Part shown: one piece after another, positions 15,852-24,945 of the stretch
How positions within the stretch are numbered: the stretch's first letter is position 1
How the letters are laid out: every line of letters starts with the position of its first letter
Translations under genes and position numbers: made by a program
Assembly: GCA_013112575.1 (NCBI GenBank)
Contig: JABFGG010000012.1
Coordinates: 50,409 to 114,408, forward strand
Direction of reading: 5' to 3'
DNA: 64,000 nt
Origin: Chloroflexota bacterium
GTDB lineage: Bacteria; Chloroflexota; Anaerolineae; Anaerolineales; UBA11579
The notes under the pieces: generated by a model
The model's database searches: none
Seen by the model: the letters and a program-made list of their open reading frames with translations, nothing else
What the model was told of the DNA's origin: nothing

Positions 15852-17429
15852 TTAGGGTTGCAAAGAACTGAAATAATCCCGGATGGCTTCGCGCCATTCC
15901 AAGGGAATTTCATCATTTTCTAAAGCTGCCCGGTAAACGTCTTCATAATCGGCCAAGACTTCTACGTAGGGCACTGTGCTGTCTTCGCCCGCTTCATCAG
16001 GATTCGAGGCTGTGGTTCCCAGAGTTTCCCCTTCAACATCATCCTGAGGCAAACCTCCTCCAAGGACATCGTCACCACCTAAATGCTCCGGGGCGTAGAT
16101 GGGTTCGTACTCGGTTTCGCCGCCATCACCAGCCTGGTTGTTTTGCCCGATGGGTGACAGGCCCACTTCAGAACCAGGCTCTAGCGGTTCGGTGAACTCT
16201 TCATTGCCGGCCCCGCTTGTGCCGGGCCCCTGAACCTGGGTGCCTGCTTGCGCCAGCAATCCTGCCAACCCACCAGCTTCCACGATAGCATCTTGTCCTT
16301 CGCCCAGTTGACTAGCAGCCTCTCCGGCAGCTTCTGAAATAGCAACCTCTTCACCCGTTGCTTCGAACGTTTCGGCGGCCTCGGCAAGAGCTTCACGCAT
16401 GGCTTCAAGGTCCCCATTTTGCAGTGCCTCGGCTGCCTGGGCTAACTGCTCTGCCAGTTCTGGGTTGCTTTCGGCCAATGCTTGTGCCGCTTCAGAGAGT
16501 TGGCTGCTCAGGTCAGCCAATTCGGGGGGGCTTAGTGATCCCGGATCGATCTCGGCCAGGTCCTGAGCAGCCTGTTCCAAATCGCTCTGCGCCAGATTCT
16601 CGCCGAACTCGTTTAAAGCCGCGCCCGTATCCCCTTCAGCCAGCTGTTGCCCAGCCTCCTGTAGACCTTGTAATTGTTCTGATGCACTTGGGTCGCTCAG
16701 GCTTTGCAATTCCTGCTCGGTCTCGCTCAGGGTTGCCAACGCTTCTTCCAGAGTCTGCGCTTCTTCCAGTTGTTCCAGGGCTTCGCTCAATGGTTCCGTA
16801 AGCGCTGCCTGCTGGGCATCTGTAAGACTTTCGTCGCTCTCGATGTTGGCTTGAATTTCTTCGATGCGGGCAATCTCTTCCTCAATTGCTGTTTGTACAG
16901 CGCGTGTTGAAGTTGCCCTCGCGAATAATGGTGCACCGTAATATAAAGTCGCTACGACGCCAAGAATCAGCACGACGATCAGCGAAAGTTCACGCCAATC
17001 CATCCGAACTGGCATTTCTTTCTTGATGTCTATTTGGGTAACGGCAGATAATGCGTTAGCTTGCTGCCTGTCAAATAACTCATTCGCTGTATGTTCATCT
17101 AGCGCCGCTAATTCCAGGGCAGTGCTGACGCGCTCTTTTAGTTTGAGTTCCCTGTCAAAATAGCGGGCCGCCTGGTTGGCCGTGAACTGCCAAGTATAAG
17201 CAAGCAATCCTGCCAAAAGCATAACTAAAAAGCCGGCGGCCAAAACCAGGGCAATTAACTCGTTGGCCACGATCTGGCCCCGAAACAGGAAAACGATCCC
17301 CAGGATTAAGCCCAACAGGCCGCCAGCCAAAATGCCCCTCCAGGTCCACACCAACGCACGTTGGATGCGGTGTCGCCGTGTCCAGGTATTCAGGTGTTCT
17401 TTGACCAGGGAAATTTCTGTATGGCTCAT
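15852..17429 (-). CDS. Membrane protein with long Ala/Glu/Gln coiled-coil region
   Basis: 525 residues, family not firmly recognised. N-terminal basic segment (HLNTWTRRHRIQRALVW), two helices about 30-50 and 58-80, a cytoplasmic loop (FDRELKLKERVSTALELAAL) and a third helix near 150-170. This loop recalls DUF4175-type proteins of MoxR loci. Residues about 185-370 are very rich in Ala, Glu, Gln and Leu (EEALATLSETEQELQ, ESNPELAEQLAQAAEALQ), predicted long helices or coiled coils. The tail is acidic and low-complexity, ending in a short conserved-looking VEVLADYEDVYRAAL motif. Same operon, 5 bases after the permease. Possibly a scaffold. Confidence 0.8.
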   Translation of the reverse strand: MSHTEISLVKEHLNTWTRRHRIQRALVWTWRGILAGGLLGLILGIVFLFRGQIVANELIALVLAAGFLVMLLAGLLAYTWQFTANQAARYFDRELKLKERVSTALELAALDEHTANELFDRQQANALSAVTQIDIKKEMPVRMDWRELSLIVVLILGVVATLYYGAPLFARATSTRAVQTAIEEEIARIEEIQANIESDESLTDAQQAALTEPLSEALEQLEEAQTLEEALATLSETEQELQSLSDPSASEQLQGLQEAGQQLAEGDTGAALNEFGENLAQSDLEQAAQDLAEIDPGSLSPPELADLSSQLSEAAQALAESNPELAEQLAQAAEALQNGDLEAMREALAEAAETFEATGEEVAISEAAGEAASQLGEGQDAIVEAGGLAGLLAQAGTQVQGPGTSGAGNEEFTEPLEPGSEVGLSPIGQNNQAGDGGETEYEPIYAPEHLGGDDVLGGGLPQDDVEGETLGTTASNPDEAGEDSTVPYVEVLADYEDVYRAALENDEIPLEWREAIRDYFSSLQP

Positions 17430-17433
17430 GGCT

Positions 17434-18387
17434 TCACACTTCTTTGCGGGTCACCATACCTACAGAGATCTGGTAGAGAATGAAACTGACCACGAGGAAG
17501 ATAATGCAGTAAATGATCCAGGGTGAGGGAACTGGGAAATTTGAGAATGGGCCAACGCTTTGCACAGAAAAGAAAAGGTCGCCCTGGTCAATGAGAAATA
17601 CTTCGCTCACTATCGCAGCCAGGAATGGGTTCACGGAAACGAGCAGCCAGGCTATCACCAGGAAAAATAATTCTGCGATCTCATTGCTCCCACTAAAGAC
17701 TGCTTGCTCAATTATTGGGATGAGCATAGTCATCAAGGTTAGAACCATGAAGGGTAGCCCGAACAACAACATGTTGGAAAAAGCGTAGGCCAGCACTGTG
17801 GAGGGGAGCGTGCGCTTGACGATGCTGGAGAAGAACAACCCCGCACAACAAAATGCTATTGTAGTCACAACTAACATAAATGTGCTGATGACTAATTCTG
17901 CCAGTTCGACCCCACCAAACAGGAAAGCGATGCTCTGCAAGGGCAGGGCAGCAAAGAGCAGCAGGAAAAGATACACTAGCGCTGACTGTAATTTGCCTCT
18001 CACCAGCGACCTGCCTGGCAACAATGTCGTACGTAACAAGTCGAGCGTTTGGCGTTCTCGCTCTGATGAAATGGCACCGGCCGTCAAACCTGGCGTCACG
18101 AAGCTGATCATACCCAACTGTGCAAGCACCACGAGACCAAAGATGGTTTTTCCCATGATCTGGCGCGTGTCCGGGCTGAACCCTATATCGTTTGAAGACA
18201 CGAATGAAATGTACACCAGGGCTACGAGAGCGCTGATCAATCCTACGTAGACAGTCAGGATGATGAATGCCCGGTTGCCTCGCATGCGACTACGTAGTTC
18301 TTTAAGAACGACCGGGTTGTCACGTAGCCGGCTCCATATAGGCCTGCGTTTGGCTTTTGTCGGGGCTGGTAAGGCAGTTTCAGTCAT
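17434..18387 (-). CDS. ABC-2 type transporter permease
   Basis: 317 residues with six predicted membrane helices. It starts with DNPVVLKELRSRMRGNRAF, the conserved leader of ABC-2/GldF-like permeases, and has GAISSERERQTLDLLRTT before the third helix. It pairs with the ATPase gene ending 2 bases upstream. Probable role: export, or energy supply for an envelope process. The substrate is unknown. Confidence 0.92.
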   Translation of the reverse strand: MTETALPAPTKAKRRPIWSRLRDNPVVLKELRSRMRGNRAFIILTVYVGLISALVALVYISFVSSNDIGFSPDTRQIMGKTIFGLVVLAQLGMISFVTPGLTAGAISSERERQTLDLLRTTLLPGRSLVRGKLQSALVYLFLLLFAALPLQSIAFLFGGVELAELVISTFMLVVTTIAFCCAGLFFSSIVKRTLPSTVLAYAFSNMLLFGLPFMVLTLMTMLIPIIEQAVFSGSNEIAELFFLVIAWLLVSVNPFLAAIVSEVFLIDQGDLFFSVQSVGPFSNFPVPSPWIIYCIIFLVVSFILYQISVGMVTRKEV

Positions 18388-18389
18388 AG

Positions 18390-19340
18390 TCAGGTCACCA
18401 GTCCTTTTGTAGCTCGCAGGAACACGCTTTCCATATCGCGACCTTCTTCCGTGAAGTGCAGGACCGGCACGCCACCATCCACCAGCTTGGCAAGCAAAGC
18501 GCTCAAGTCCTCGTCAGTTCCATAAAAATCCAGCTCCACCTTATTCGGGTTTCCGTTTTCTTCTTCATTTTCTGGGAAGGTGACGCCAGGTAGCTTGTTA
18601 AGGATGCTCATCGCCTGTTTCAACTTCTTCAATACCGTGATCTGTACTCTGCGTGTGGGCATCAACTGCTGTTGCAGTTCTTCAGGAGTGCCAAACGCGG
18701 CAAGCTCACCGGCCTCCAGGATACCCACACGTGTACAGATCTCGGCCACGTCTGCCAAAATATGTGTTGAAAAGAATATGGTCTTGCCTATCCTTGCGAG
18801 CTCCAAGAGCAATGCGCGTATCTCTGCCCGCGCCCGCGGATCAAGTCCCGAGGCAGGTTCATCTAAGATCAACACTTGCGGATCGTGTACCAGGGTGCGT
18901 GCCAGGCTGAGCCGCTGTTTCATACCCCGCGATAATTTTTCCACGGGGTCATTGCGGCGATGTGTGAGGTCTACCAGTTCGAGTAAGTCTTCCACCAGAC
19001 CCTTGCGTTCATTCTGGGGTATTTCGTAACATGCCCCAAAGAAGTCCAGATACTCCCAGGTCATCATGTCGTTATACACCCCAAAGAAGTCGGGCATGTA
19101 TCCGATCTGGGAACGCACCTCACGTGCCTCTTTGATCACGCTGTGCCCACCCACGCGTATATCTCCTGCCGTGGGATGCAACAAGGTTGTCATTACGCGT
19201 ATCGTACTGGTCTTGCCGGCGCCATTGGGTCCTACAAAACCAAAGATGTCGCCGCTTTGAACTTCAAGGGATAGTTCGCGCACGGCGGGACGTCCCCCGT
19301 AGCGTTTCGTCAGGTTGTCGATCTCTATGATTGCGGTCAT
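18390..19340 (-). CDS. ABC transporter ATP-binding protein
   Basis: 316 residues. Walker A GPNGAGKTS, Q-loop IGYMPDFFGVYNDM, signature LSRGMKQRLSLA, Walker B VLILDEPASGLDP, switch His in FFSTHILADVAEI. The C-terminal extra domain (about 225-316) is typical of ABC-2 exporter ATPases (CcmA/NatA/GldA type). Its ATG shares one base with the preceding stop codon. It works with the permease at 17434-18387. Confidence 0.95.
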   Translation of the reverse strand: MTAIIEIDNLTKRYGGRPAVRELSLEVQSGDIFGFVGPNGAGKTSTIRVMTTLLHPTAGDIRVGGHSVIKEAREVRSQIGYMPDFFGVYNDMMTWEYLDFFGACYEIPQNERKGLVEDLLELVDLTHRRNDPVEKLSRGMKQRLSLARTLVHDPQVLILDEPASGLDPRARAEIRALLLELARIGKTIFFSTHILADVAEICTRVGILEAGELAAFGTPEELQQQLMPTRRVQITVLKKLKQAMSILNKLPGVTFPENEEENGNPNKVELDFYGTDEDLSALLAKLVDGGVPVLHFTEEGRDMESVFLRATKGLVT

Positions 19341-21742
19341 CAGGGGTTTACCAGTAATGTGAAATCACTGGTTTGAATGGTATCTCCAAGGTTTTGCACG
19401 TCGTTAATCTGCATCCGGATCGTGGTTTGGGGCCCTACGAATCGTTCGGGGGAGGGTATCTCATGCCTGCCAAAATCGTCAATAGACAACAACGCCCAGG
19501 TGTTCTCCGAGAAATCCCAGAGGGAAACTTCCAGACCAAAGGTACCTGGGCTGCCACTGGCCATAAGACGCAAGATCATCGATTCAATACTGCTATATTC
19601 GATTTCCTGGGCTAGTTTGAACTCAAGCCCATAGCTGTTCCGGTAGGTATACATACCATAAGGGGTGACTTCCCCATAGCCATTGTCCTGGCCATCCAGT
19701 ACGTACCAGTCAAAGAGTGCTGGATAGAGAGTGATGTTTCCACTTTCTGTCAGGATTTCAGGCTCAAGGGTAATGATGTATAAGGTGCGGTCTTCGGCCC
19801 GAAATGACTTTTTCAGGCTGACGTCTAACACCTGGTCTGTAGCCCAACCTGCCAGATAGATGCCACTACCACGCCCGATTGCAGAGGTTTCATTTTGCAT
19901 CAGTGCGTTGATCAGATTCTGCTTAAGAAAACCTTCCCTGTCAGAGTAATAGCTGGTGCCGTCATTGAGAGCCTGTAGCATTTCGTCTTCAGAGAAGTAT
20001 ATGGGTTGAAAGGGTTCATCGCCCGCTGTGCTTAGGCCCGCATAGGTCGCCTGATCATTTTTCGTGATGTTGATGGTAACGGTCTCCTGTCCGCCAGCTT
20101 GAAAATCCCCAAGCTCTCGATAATTACCTGGATAGAACAATACTGCATTTTCAAGTGTAATTCCGCTCAGATTTTGGATGCTACCCTTTAATAACACGCC
20201 TGTGTCATGAATACTCAGCGATAAAGTGTGCCCGAATTCAGGCTTGCTTACATAGCCTTGTACAGCAAATCGTTCGATCCCACCTGCATCCACGCGTACA
20301 TTTGGCAATATGGCCTCATCCCCCGCTCCCTCAATGCGCCAATCGCCTCCTCCCGAAAAACTTGGGATGGGGTGGGCGGCAAGCCCACCGTTTAGCGCCA
20401 CTTCATAATTGCTGCGCGAGGGAGAGAAGATACCTACAAGCCCATCAACTCTTGCTACTTCTGCGCCCGGCTGTACCTGCACGACAGCCACACGATTGAG
20501 TCGGGCCTGTCCGCCGCGAATCTGGCTACCCAACACCATTGTCAGGAGGCTGAAAAAGATCACTAACCCGGGCACGCTCACCCAGGCCCACTCGCGTTTT
20601 CCCAGGCGTTGTAATACGATGAGGTTAATTGGGCCCAGCACTACTACATACATACACAATAAACTACAAATTAGAAAGAATGAGGGCAGGCCGAGTTCCA
20701 CAAAAACTCCCGCAGCGCTATCGGCATTGTTCCAGCTTTGGAAACCGCCGCGCCAGCCGGGTTGTGTGCCGACCGGTGTGAATAATGTGTTGAACAAGTT
20801 GATCAGACCGCTGTCCCATCCATTGACCGCGGCAGCATCAAATGCCAGGTAATAAACTTCACCATATCCCAGTTTGTCAACAATAACCAGATTTTGACTT
20901 CCCTGGCGCACGAGTGTGGATGCACTGGTCTTTGGCGTGCCTGTCGCGATGATGCTGCTCCCTTCGATGCTGTCTTCGCTGGGTGCGAAGCGTTCAAGGG
21001 CTGAAAATGATGTCGCCTGATTTGTGCCGTTGGGAGTAAATGGCATTAGCTCTTCCAGTCCCACCGCAGTCTTTTGCCAGCCAGTCCCACCCATAACCAC
21101 AAGTTGCCCGCCACTGGTAACCCATTGTTGGATGGCATTGACCTGGGCTTCGTTCAGTTGACCTGTATCAAAGTTAGCGATGACCAGTCCGTCCAGAGCT
21201 TCCAGGCCCTCAGGGCTTTCCGGGAATTCGGAGGCGTTTAATTGTGCCAGGAAAGCCTCATTGCTATTACTATCGAGGTCATTAAGGAAACTATACGCCG
21301 AAGGGTTCCCGGCTAACAAACCAAATAAGCGGTCTCCTTCCTGCAGGCAATCCACTCGTACAATATCTCCGCTCAACTCATTTCCCCCGCTAGTGTATTG
21401 CACGGCCACTTCCGAGACAAATCCTTCCGGGAAGGCTAACAACTGCACCTGTTTTCTAGCGCCATTAGGTAGATCAATTGCCTCAGCATAGACGTTATTT
21501 CCTACGCCATTGCCGACTATTCCCACTTCCACAAATCCTTCCGCGTTCGCCCCTTGATTTTCCACAGTTACACTGACAGGTAACCAGGTATTATCTTTAC
21601 AATAGCCATCCAGCCCGGCCCGCGCCGACAAGGTTACTCCGCCCTCCTGTTGCGCAGTCACAGGCTGTGCTTTACCCATTATGAGGGTGGTGAACAAAAT
21701 GACAAGAATACTGGTCGTAATTACGTTTTTTTGTCGTTTCAT
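19340..21742 (-). CDS. Large secreted/membrane protein, first gene of the MoxR-vWA-ABC operon
   Basis: About 800 residues, not assigned to a named family. N-terminal signal peptide (KRQKNVITTSILVILFTTL). The luminal domain (about 30-340) contains a GATase-like beta-alpha stretch ALDGLVIANFDTG and GGQLVVMGGTGWQK. Two helices follow near 355-420 (FFLICSLLCMYVVVLGPINL, and WVSVPGLVIFFSLLTMVLG), then a long extracytoplasmic beta-rich C-terminus. The start at 21742 is preferred over the in-frame codon at 21796 because TATACT (21750-21755) lies 7 bases before it. Shares an operon with seven downstream genes. Likely an envelope component of the same complex. Confidence 0.85.
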   Translation of the reverse strand: MKRQKNVITTSILVILFTTLIMGKAQPVTAQQEGGVTLSARAGLDGYCKDNTWLPVSVTVENQGANAEGFVEVGIVGNGVGNNVYAEAIDLPNGARKQVQLLAFPEGFVSEVAVQYTSGGNELSGDIVRVDCLQEGDRLFGLLAGNPSAYSFLNDLDSNSNEAFLAQLNASEFPESPEGLEALDGLVIANFDTGQLNEAQVNAIQQWVTSGGQLVVMGGTGWQKTAVGLEELMPFTPNGTNQATSFSALERFAPSEDSIEGSSIIATGTPKTSASTLVRQGSQNLVIVDKLGYGEVYYLAFDAAAVNGWDSGLINLFNTLFTPVGTQPGWRGGFQSWNNADSAAGVFVELGLPSFFLICSLLCMYVVVLGPINLIVLQRLGKREWAWVSVPGLVIFFSLLTMVLGSQIRGGQARLNRVAVVQVQPGAEVARVDGLVGIFSPSRSNYEVALNGGLAAHPIPSFSGGGDWRIEGAGDEAILPNVRVDAGGIERFAVQGYVSKPEFGHTLSLSIHDTGVLLKGSIQNLSGITLENAVLFYPGNYRELGDFQAGGQETVTINITKNDQATYAGLSTAGDEPFQPIYFSEDEMLQALNDGTSYYSDREGFLKQNLINALMQNETSAIGRGSGIYLAGWATDQVLDVSLKKSFRAEDRTLYIITLEPEILTESGNITLYPALFDWYVLDGQDNGYGEVTPYGMYTYRNSYGLEFKLAQEIEYSSIESMILRLMASGSPGTFGLEVSLWDFSENTWALLSIDDFGRHEIPSPERFVGPQTTIRMQINDVQNLGDTIQTSDFTLLVNP

Positions 21743-21749
21743 CGGCGTA

Positions 21750-21755
21750 AGTATA
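21750..21755 (-). promoter_or_regulatory. -10 box TATACT, leaderless promoter of the eight-gene MoxR/vWA operon
   Basis: TATACT on the minus strand with a 7-base gap to the ATG at 21742; no ribosome-binding motif in the gap. This places the operon start immediately at the first codon. Confidence 0.5.
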
Positions 21756-21917
21756 GCATCGGCATGCGTTGTGGTTTCGTTGTCAGATTTGAACACATTG
21801 TATTCTCATCTACGTATCAATAGGTGTCAAATACTTAAATTGAGGCTATCACGCACTCAGGTGCTCGTTACACTTTAGCTATAATACGAATGTAAAGCTA
21901 ATAAAGTTCCGGTGTTT

Positions 21918-22295
21918 ATGAATCCTGTTACCCAAAATCTCCTCGACCAACTCCCTGGCCATCCAATAACTGAGTTTGTGCAAGCTTGGGACGTTCTGGA
22001 TTTTCATGCCATTCAGATTTACCGTAACAAATTAGTCACGCCCCAGCGTGAAGCTGAATTTGAGGAAATCCTGTCGCAGCTTGCCAACCATTATCCTAAG
22101 TGGCAGGTACCGTTAGAAACCCACTGGCGCTCCATTTCTATCAAAGGTCAGGCCCTGCTCGATGACCCCTTTCGAAAGCTCATAAACCTTTCGGCAAATG
22201 ATTGGGTTGATAACTGGCAAGCCATGCAAACCTTACCCGCTGCCCGCGAAGCCCTGAACAATCTGCTTGTTGAGATGATAGAGGACATGGGGTGA
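21918..22295 (+). CDS. Uncharacterised small protein
   Basis: About 125 residues with no recognised family. Soluble and mildly acidic, with LTPQREAEFEEILSQL-like helical segments (QREAEFEEILSQLANH) and a closing ALNNLLVEMIEDMG. Start at ATG 21918; a GTG at 21912 is in frame and neither has a clear ribosome site. A TATAAT at 21880-21885 is a likely -10 box. Its TGA overlaps the GTG of the next gene (GTGA), so the pair is translationally coupled. Confidence 0.7.
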   Translation: MNPVTQNLLDQLPGHPITEFVQAWDVLDFHAIQIYRNKLVTPQREAEFEEILSQLANHYPKWQVPLETHWRSISIKGQALLDDPFRKLINLSANDWVDNWQAMQTLPAAREALNNLLVEMIEDMG

Positions 22296-22945
22296 AAATT
22301 AGCCATTTGCTCATTAGTAGTTTATTACTTCCCATACTTGTAGCCTGTGCGCCATCCACATCTCCTACACCTTTCTGGCATTGGGGCGATGTCATACCTG
22401 GGGAGAGCACCAAAGATGATGTCGAAGCACTCATTGGCCCACGCGACCCTCCCATCCCTGGCTATAAGTTCAACCAATGGAAATACGACTCTTTTGGCGA
22501 TATCGTACCTTTTGTCTGTGAATCTCAATGCGACGGCAGGTTGGACGTTTTCTTTGAAGATGGCATTGTCGACTATTTAGCGCTCAACTTCTATTCTGAT
22601 GATTACCCTCCCTTGTCTAATTTATTGGCCCATTTCGGTGAGCCAGCTATTGTTAGCGGCATGAAAGGAGCAGATGCGCATTCGATTTGGTATTATCGTG
22701 AACTGGGTCTCACAACTGAAGAGATGCGAGAATTGGTTCGTATCTGGTTCTACATTTATCCGGAAGAGGGGATAGCTTTGACGGTTGGCCCGGATAGGCA
22801 AGATGGCATACAGCTTCTTTATCCGTGTGATCAAGGCCCACCAGATCACATGCCAATTAACCGACTGGATTTGCGTCAGCCAGTATCGCTTGAAAGTTAT
22901 CAATCCGACTATCCACTAACCACCAGAGATTTCTGCAATCCCTGA
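22292..22945 (+). CDS. Uncharacterised lipoprotein
   Basis: 217 residues: signal peptide LLISSLLLPILVACAPS with a lipobox Cys near 19, then a domain starting HWGDVIPGESTKDDVEALIG. The phrase G-x-S-x-x-D-V-x-x-x-L-G is like the start of SmpA/OmlA-type small lipoprotein domains, but the rest does not let me assign that family. Six Cys residues suggest disulfides outside the cell. Coupled to the preceding small gene by a 4-base overlap. Confidence 0.7.
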   Translation: MKISHLLISSLLLPILVACAPSTSPTPFWHWGDVIPGESTKDDVEALIGPRDPPIPGYKFNQWKYDSFGDIVPFVCESQCDGRLDVFFEDGIVDYLALNFYSDDYPPLSNLLAHFGEPAIVSGMKGADAHSIWYYRELGLTTEEMRELVRIWFYIYPEEGIALTVGPDRQDGIQLLYPCDQGPPDHMPINRLDLRQPVSLESYQSDYPLTTRDFCNP

Positions 22946-23016
22946 TAAATCCCTCCTTGAACGGCAAGTTCAATAAGAAAATATAAGTATCTTGTCCATG
23001 GTGATAGCTCCCGGCT

Positions 23017-23037
23017 AAAAGCTAATAGCTTTTTCTT
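23017..23037 (+). terminator. Weak intrinsic terminator after the lipoprotein gene
   Basis: AAAAGCT-AAT-AGCTTTT (23017-23033) followed by TTCTTTT. The stem is AT-rich, hence weak. Confidence 0.4.
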
Positions 23038-24816
23038 TTACAACGGCCAGATGATCGGCAAGAAGATCAACACCACGAAGAAGATGATGATGTTGAGCCA
23101 TACACCCACTTTGGTGTAATCAAAAAAGCGGTAGCCTCCTGGACCAAACACCAAAACATTGGATTGGTGTCCAATAGGCATCAAGAAAGACGTCGCTGCT
23201 GCGATCACCACTGCCATCACAAATGTCTGCGGGTTCACATCTAAGGCTCGTGCTGCATCGATGGCAATCGGCACTACCAGCACCGTCGCAGCAGCATTGG
23301 ACATGACTTCTGTCGTAAGAGCTGTCATCAAGAAGATGCCCATTACCACAGCTAATGGCCCCCAGCTCCCAACAAGGTCAACGATGCCATTCGCCAACAG
23401 CTCGGCTGTGCCGCTGTTTTGCATGGCAATGCCCATGGGCAGCATGCCGGCGATCAGGAAGACGGATTTCCATTCGATTGATTGGAAAGCCTCATCCATA
23501 TTCAGTACATTGGTGAGCACCATCAGCATGGCCCCCATCAACATGGCCGTCGAAACAGGCAGGATGCGAGTACTAACAGCAATCAATACTCCTACCAAAA
23601 TGATGACGGCCAACGGGGCTTTGTTCAGGCGGCGTGTTTCAATGGGTGGTGTTTCCAGTACAAGGAATTCCGGGTCGCTGCGCAAATGGTCGATACGATC
23701 TCTCGGCCCCTGGATCAACAGCGCATCCCCAAAGTCCAGGGGGATGTCAGCCAATTGGGAAACAAGCGCTTCTCCCTGATGTTGGATTGCCAGGACCGTT
23801 AACCCATAGCGTGCCCGGAAATCCGTTTCCTTCAGGGTTTGTCCCTGGATACTTGCCTGCGGCGAAAGAGTTATCTCAACCATCTCGCGGTCAGATTGGG
23901 ATTCTTCATCTTCAAACTTCCATTGGGCCAGAGCCTCCAGGCCCAGGGCTTCGCTGGCTCTCAAAATATCATCCGAGTTCCCCTGCACAAGTAAAACATC
24001 TCCTGAGCGGATGCGCCGGTCGGGCGTGGGTTGCAACGGGGATTCGTCCACCCGTCGAATTTGGAGTACGTCAATGTCATACTGGCTACCGAGTTGGGAG
24101 TCTGCCAGGGATTTGCCATTCAATGATGAAGCATCGCGCACGCGCACTTCACTCAAGTATTCTCGGATCTGATAAGCCTGGGAAAGATCTCCTCCCGGTG
24201 TGCGGTCTGGCAGCAAATGGCGACCAATGAACACAAAGTAGAGGATGCCAGTGACCAACACGATCGCGCCCATGGGCGTGAAATCAAAGAACCCGAAAGG
24301 CTCAATGCCGCCATAGCTTTCCATGATACTGGTCGCCAGGATGTTGGGCGGGGTACCGATCAGAGTCATTTTGCCACCCAGCAGAGAAGTGAATGCCATG
24401 GGCATGAGGAGTTTGGATGGGGCCACATTGATGCGCCGCGCAATACTGATAACGGCTGGCAGCAGGATCGCCACCGCCCCGATATTGTTCATGAATGAGG
24501 ACATGATCCCCACAGTGATCATGATGACCACCAGGATGCGTAGATAGTTGGTGCCAGCCAATCGAAGCATGAAACGCGCCAATATATCTGCCACGCCACT
24601 CCTGAACAATGCTCCGCTAACTATATAAACTGACCATACAGTAATCACCGCTGGACTGGCGAAACCGGAAAAAGCTTCCTCAATGGTTACCAGACCGGTG
24701 AGGCTGAGCGTAATCAACACCAACATGGCAACTAGGTCAACGCGCAGGCGTTCAGTTACAAAGAGAACTACAGCTACGGCTAATATTATTATGATGAGAA
24801 TATTGTCTTGGGTCAT
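23038..24816 (-). CDS. SLC13/DASS family transporter with two TrkA-C (RCK-C) domains
   Basis: 592 residues. Two halves of membrane helices (about 1-200 and 395-592) surround a cytoplasmic pair of TrkA-C domains (about 205-300: VRDASSLNGKSLADSQLGSQ; about 305-390: LSPQASIQGQTLKETDFRARYGL). DASS-type signatures: SSFMNNIGAVAILLP, LIGTPPNILAT and VMSNAAATVLVVPIAID. Family members carry dicarboxylates, sulfate or other anions with Na+. The RCK-C domains point to sulfate- or anion-transporter-like members rather than citrate carriers. Substrate not determinable. Single-gene unit; the start has no clear Shine-Dalgarno site. Confidence 0.93.
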   Translation of the reverse strand: MTQDNILIIIILAVAVVLFVTERLRVDLVAMLVLITLSLTGLVTIEEAFSGFASPAVITVWSVYIVSGALFRSGVADILARFMLRLAGTNYLRILVVIMITVGIMSSFMNNIGAVAILLPAVISIARRINVAPSKLLMPMAFTSLLGGKMTLIGTPPNILATSIMESYGGIEPFGFFDFTPMGAIVLVTGILYFVFIGRHLLPDRTPGGDLSQAYQIREYLSEVRVRDASSLNGKSLADSQLGSQYDIDVLQIRRVDESPLQPTPDRRIRSGDVLLVQGNSDDILRASEALGLEALAQWKFEDEESQSDREMVEITLSPQASIQGQTLKETDFRARYGLTVLAIQHQGEALVSQLADIPLDFGDALLIQGPRDRIDHLRSDPEFLVLETPPIETRRLNKAPLAVIILVGVLIAVSTRILPVSTAMLMGAMLMVLTNVLNMDEAFQSIEWKSVFLIAGMLPMGIAMQNSGTAELLANGIVDLVGSWGPLAVVMGIFLMTALTTEVMSNAAATVLVVPIAIDAARALDVNPQTFVMAVVIAAATSFLMPIGHQSNVLVFGPGGYRFFDYTKVGVWLNIIIFFVVLIFLPIIWPL

Positions 24817-24945
24817 ATTTTTTATTTGTTACGCGATGAGTGCGTCACTCAAAAAGAGCGGCGGGAGAATTTGTTGACCAATGGTAAATGTCTGCTGAAG
24901 ACGAGTTTAACGCCCCAATTGTAATCCATCCCCCAGGTTATTTTG

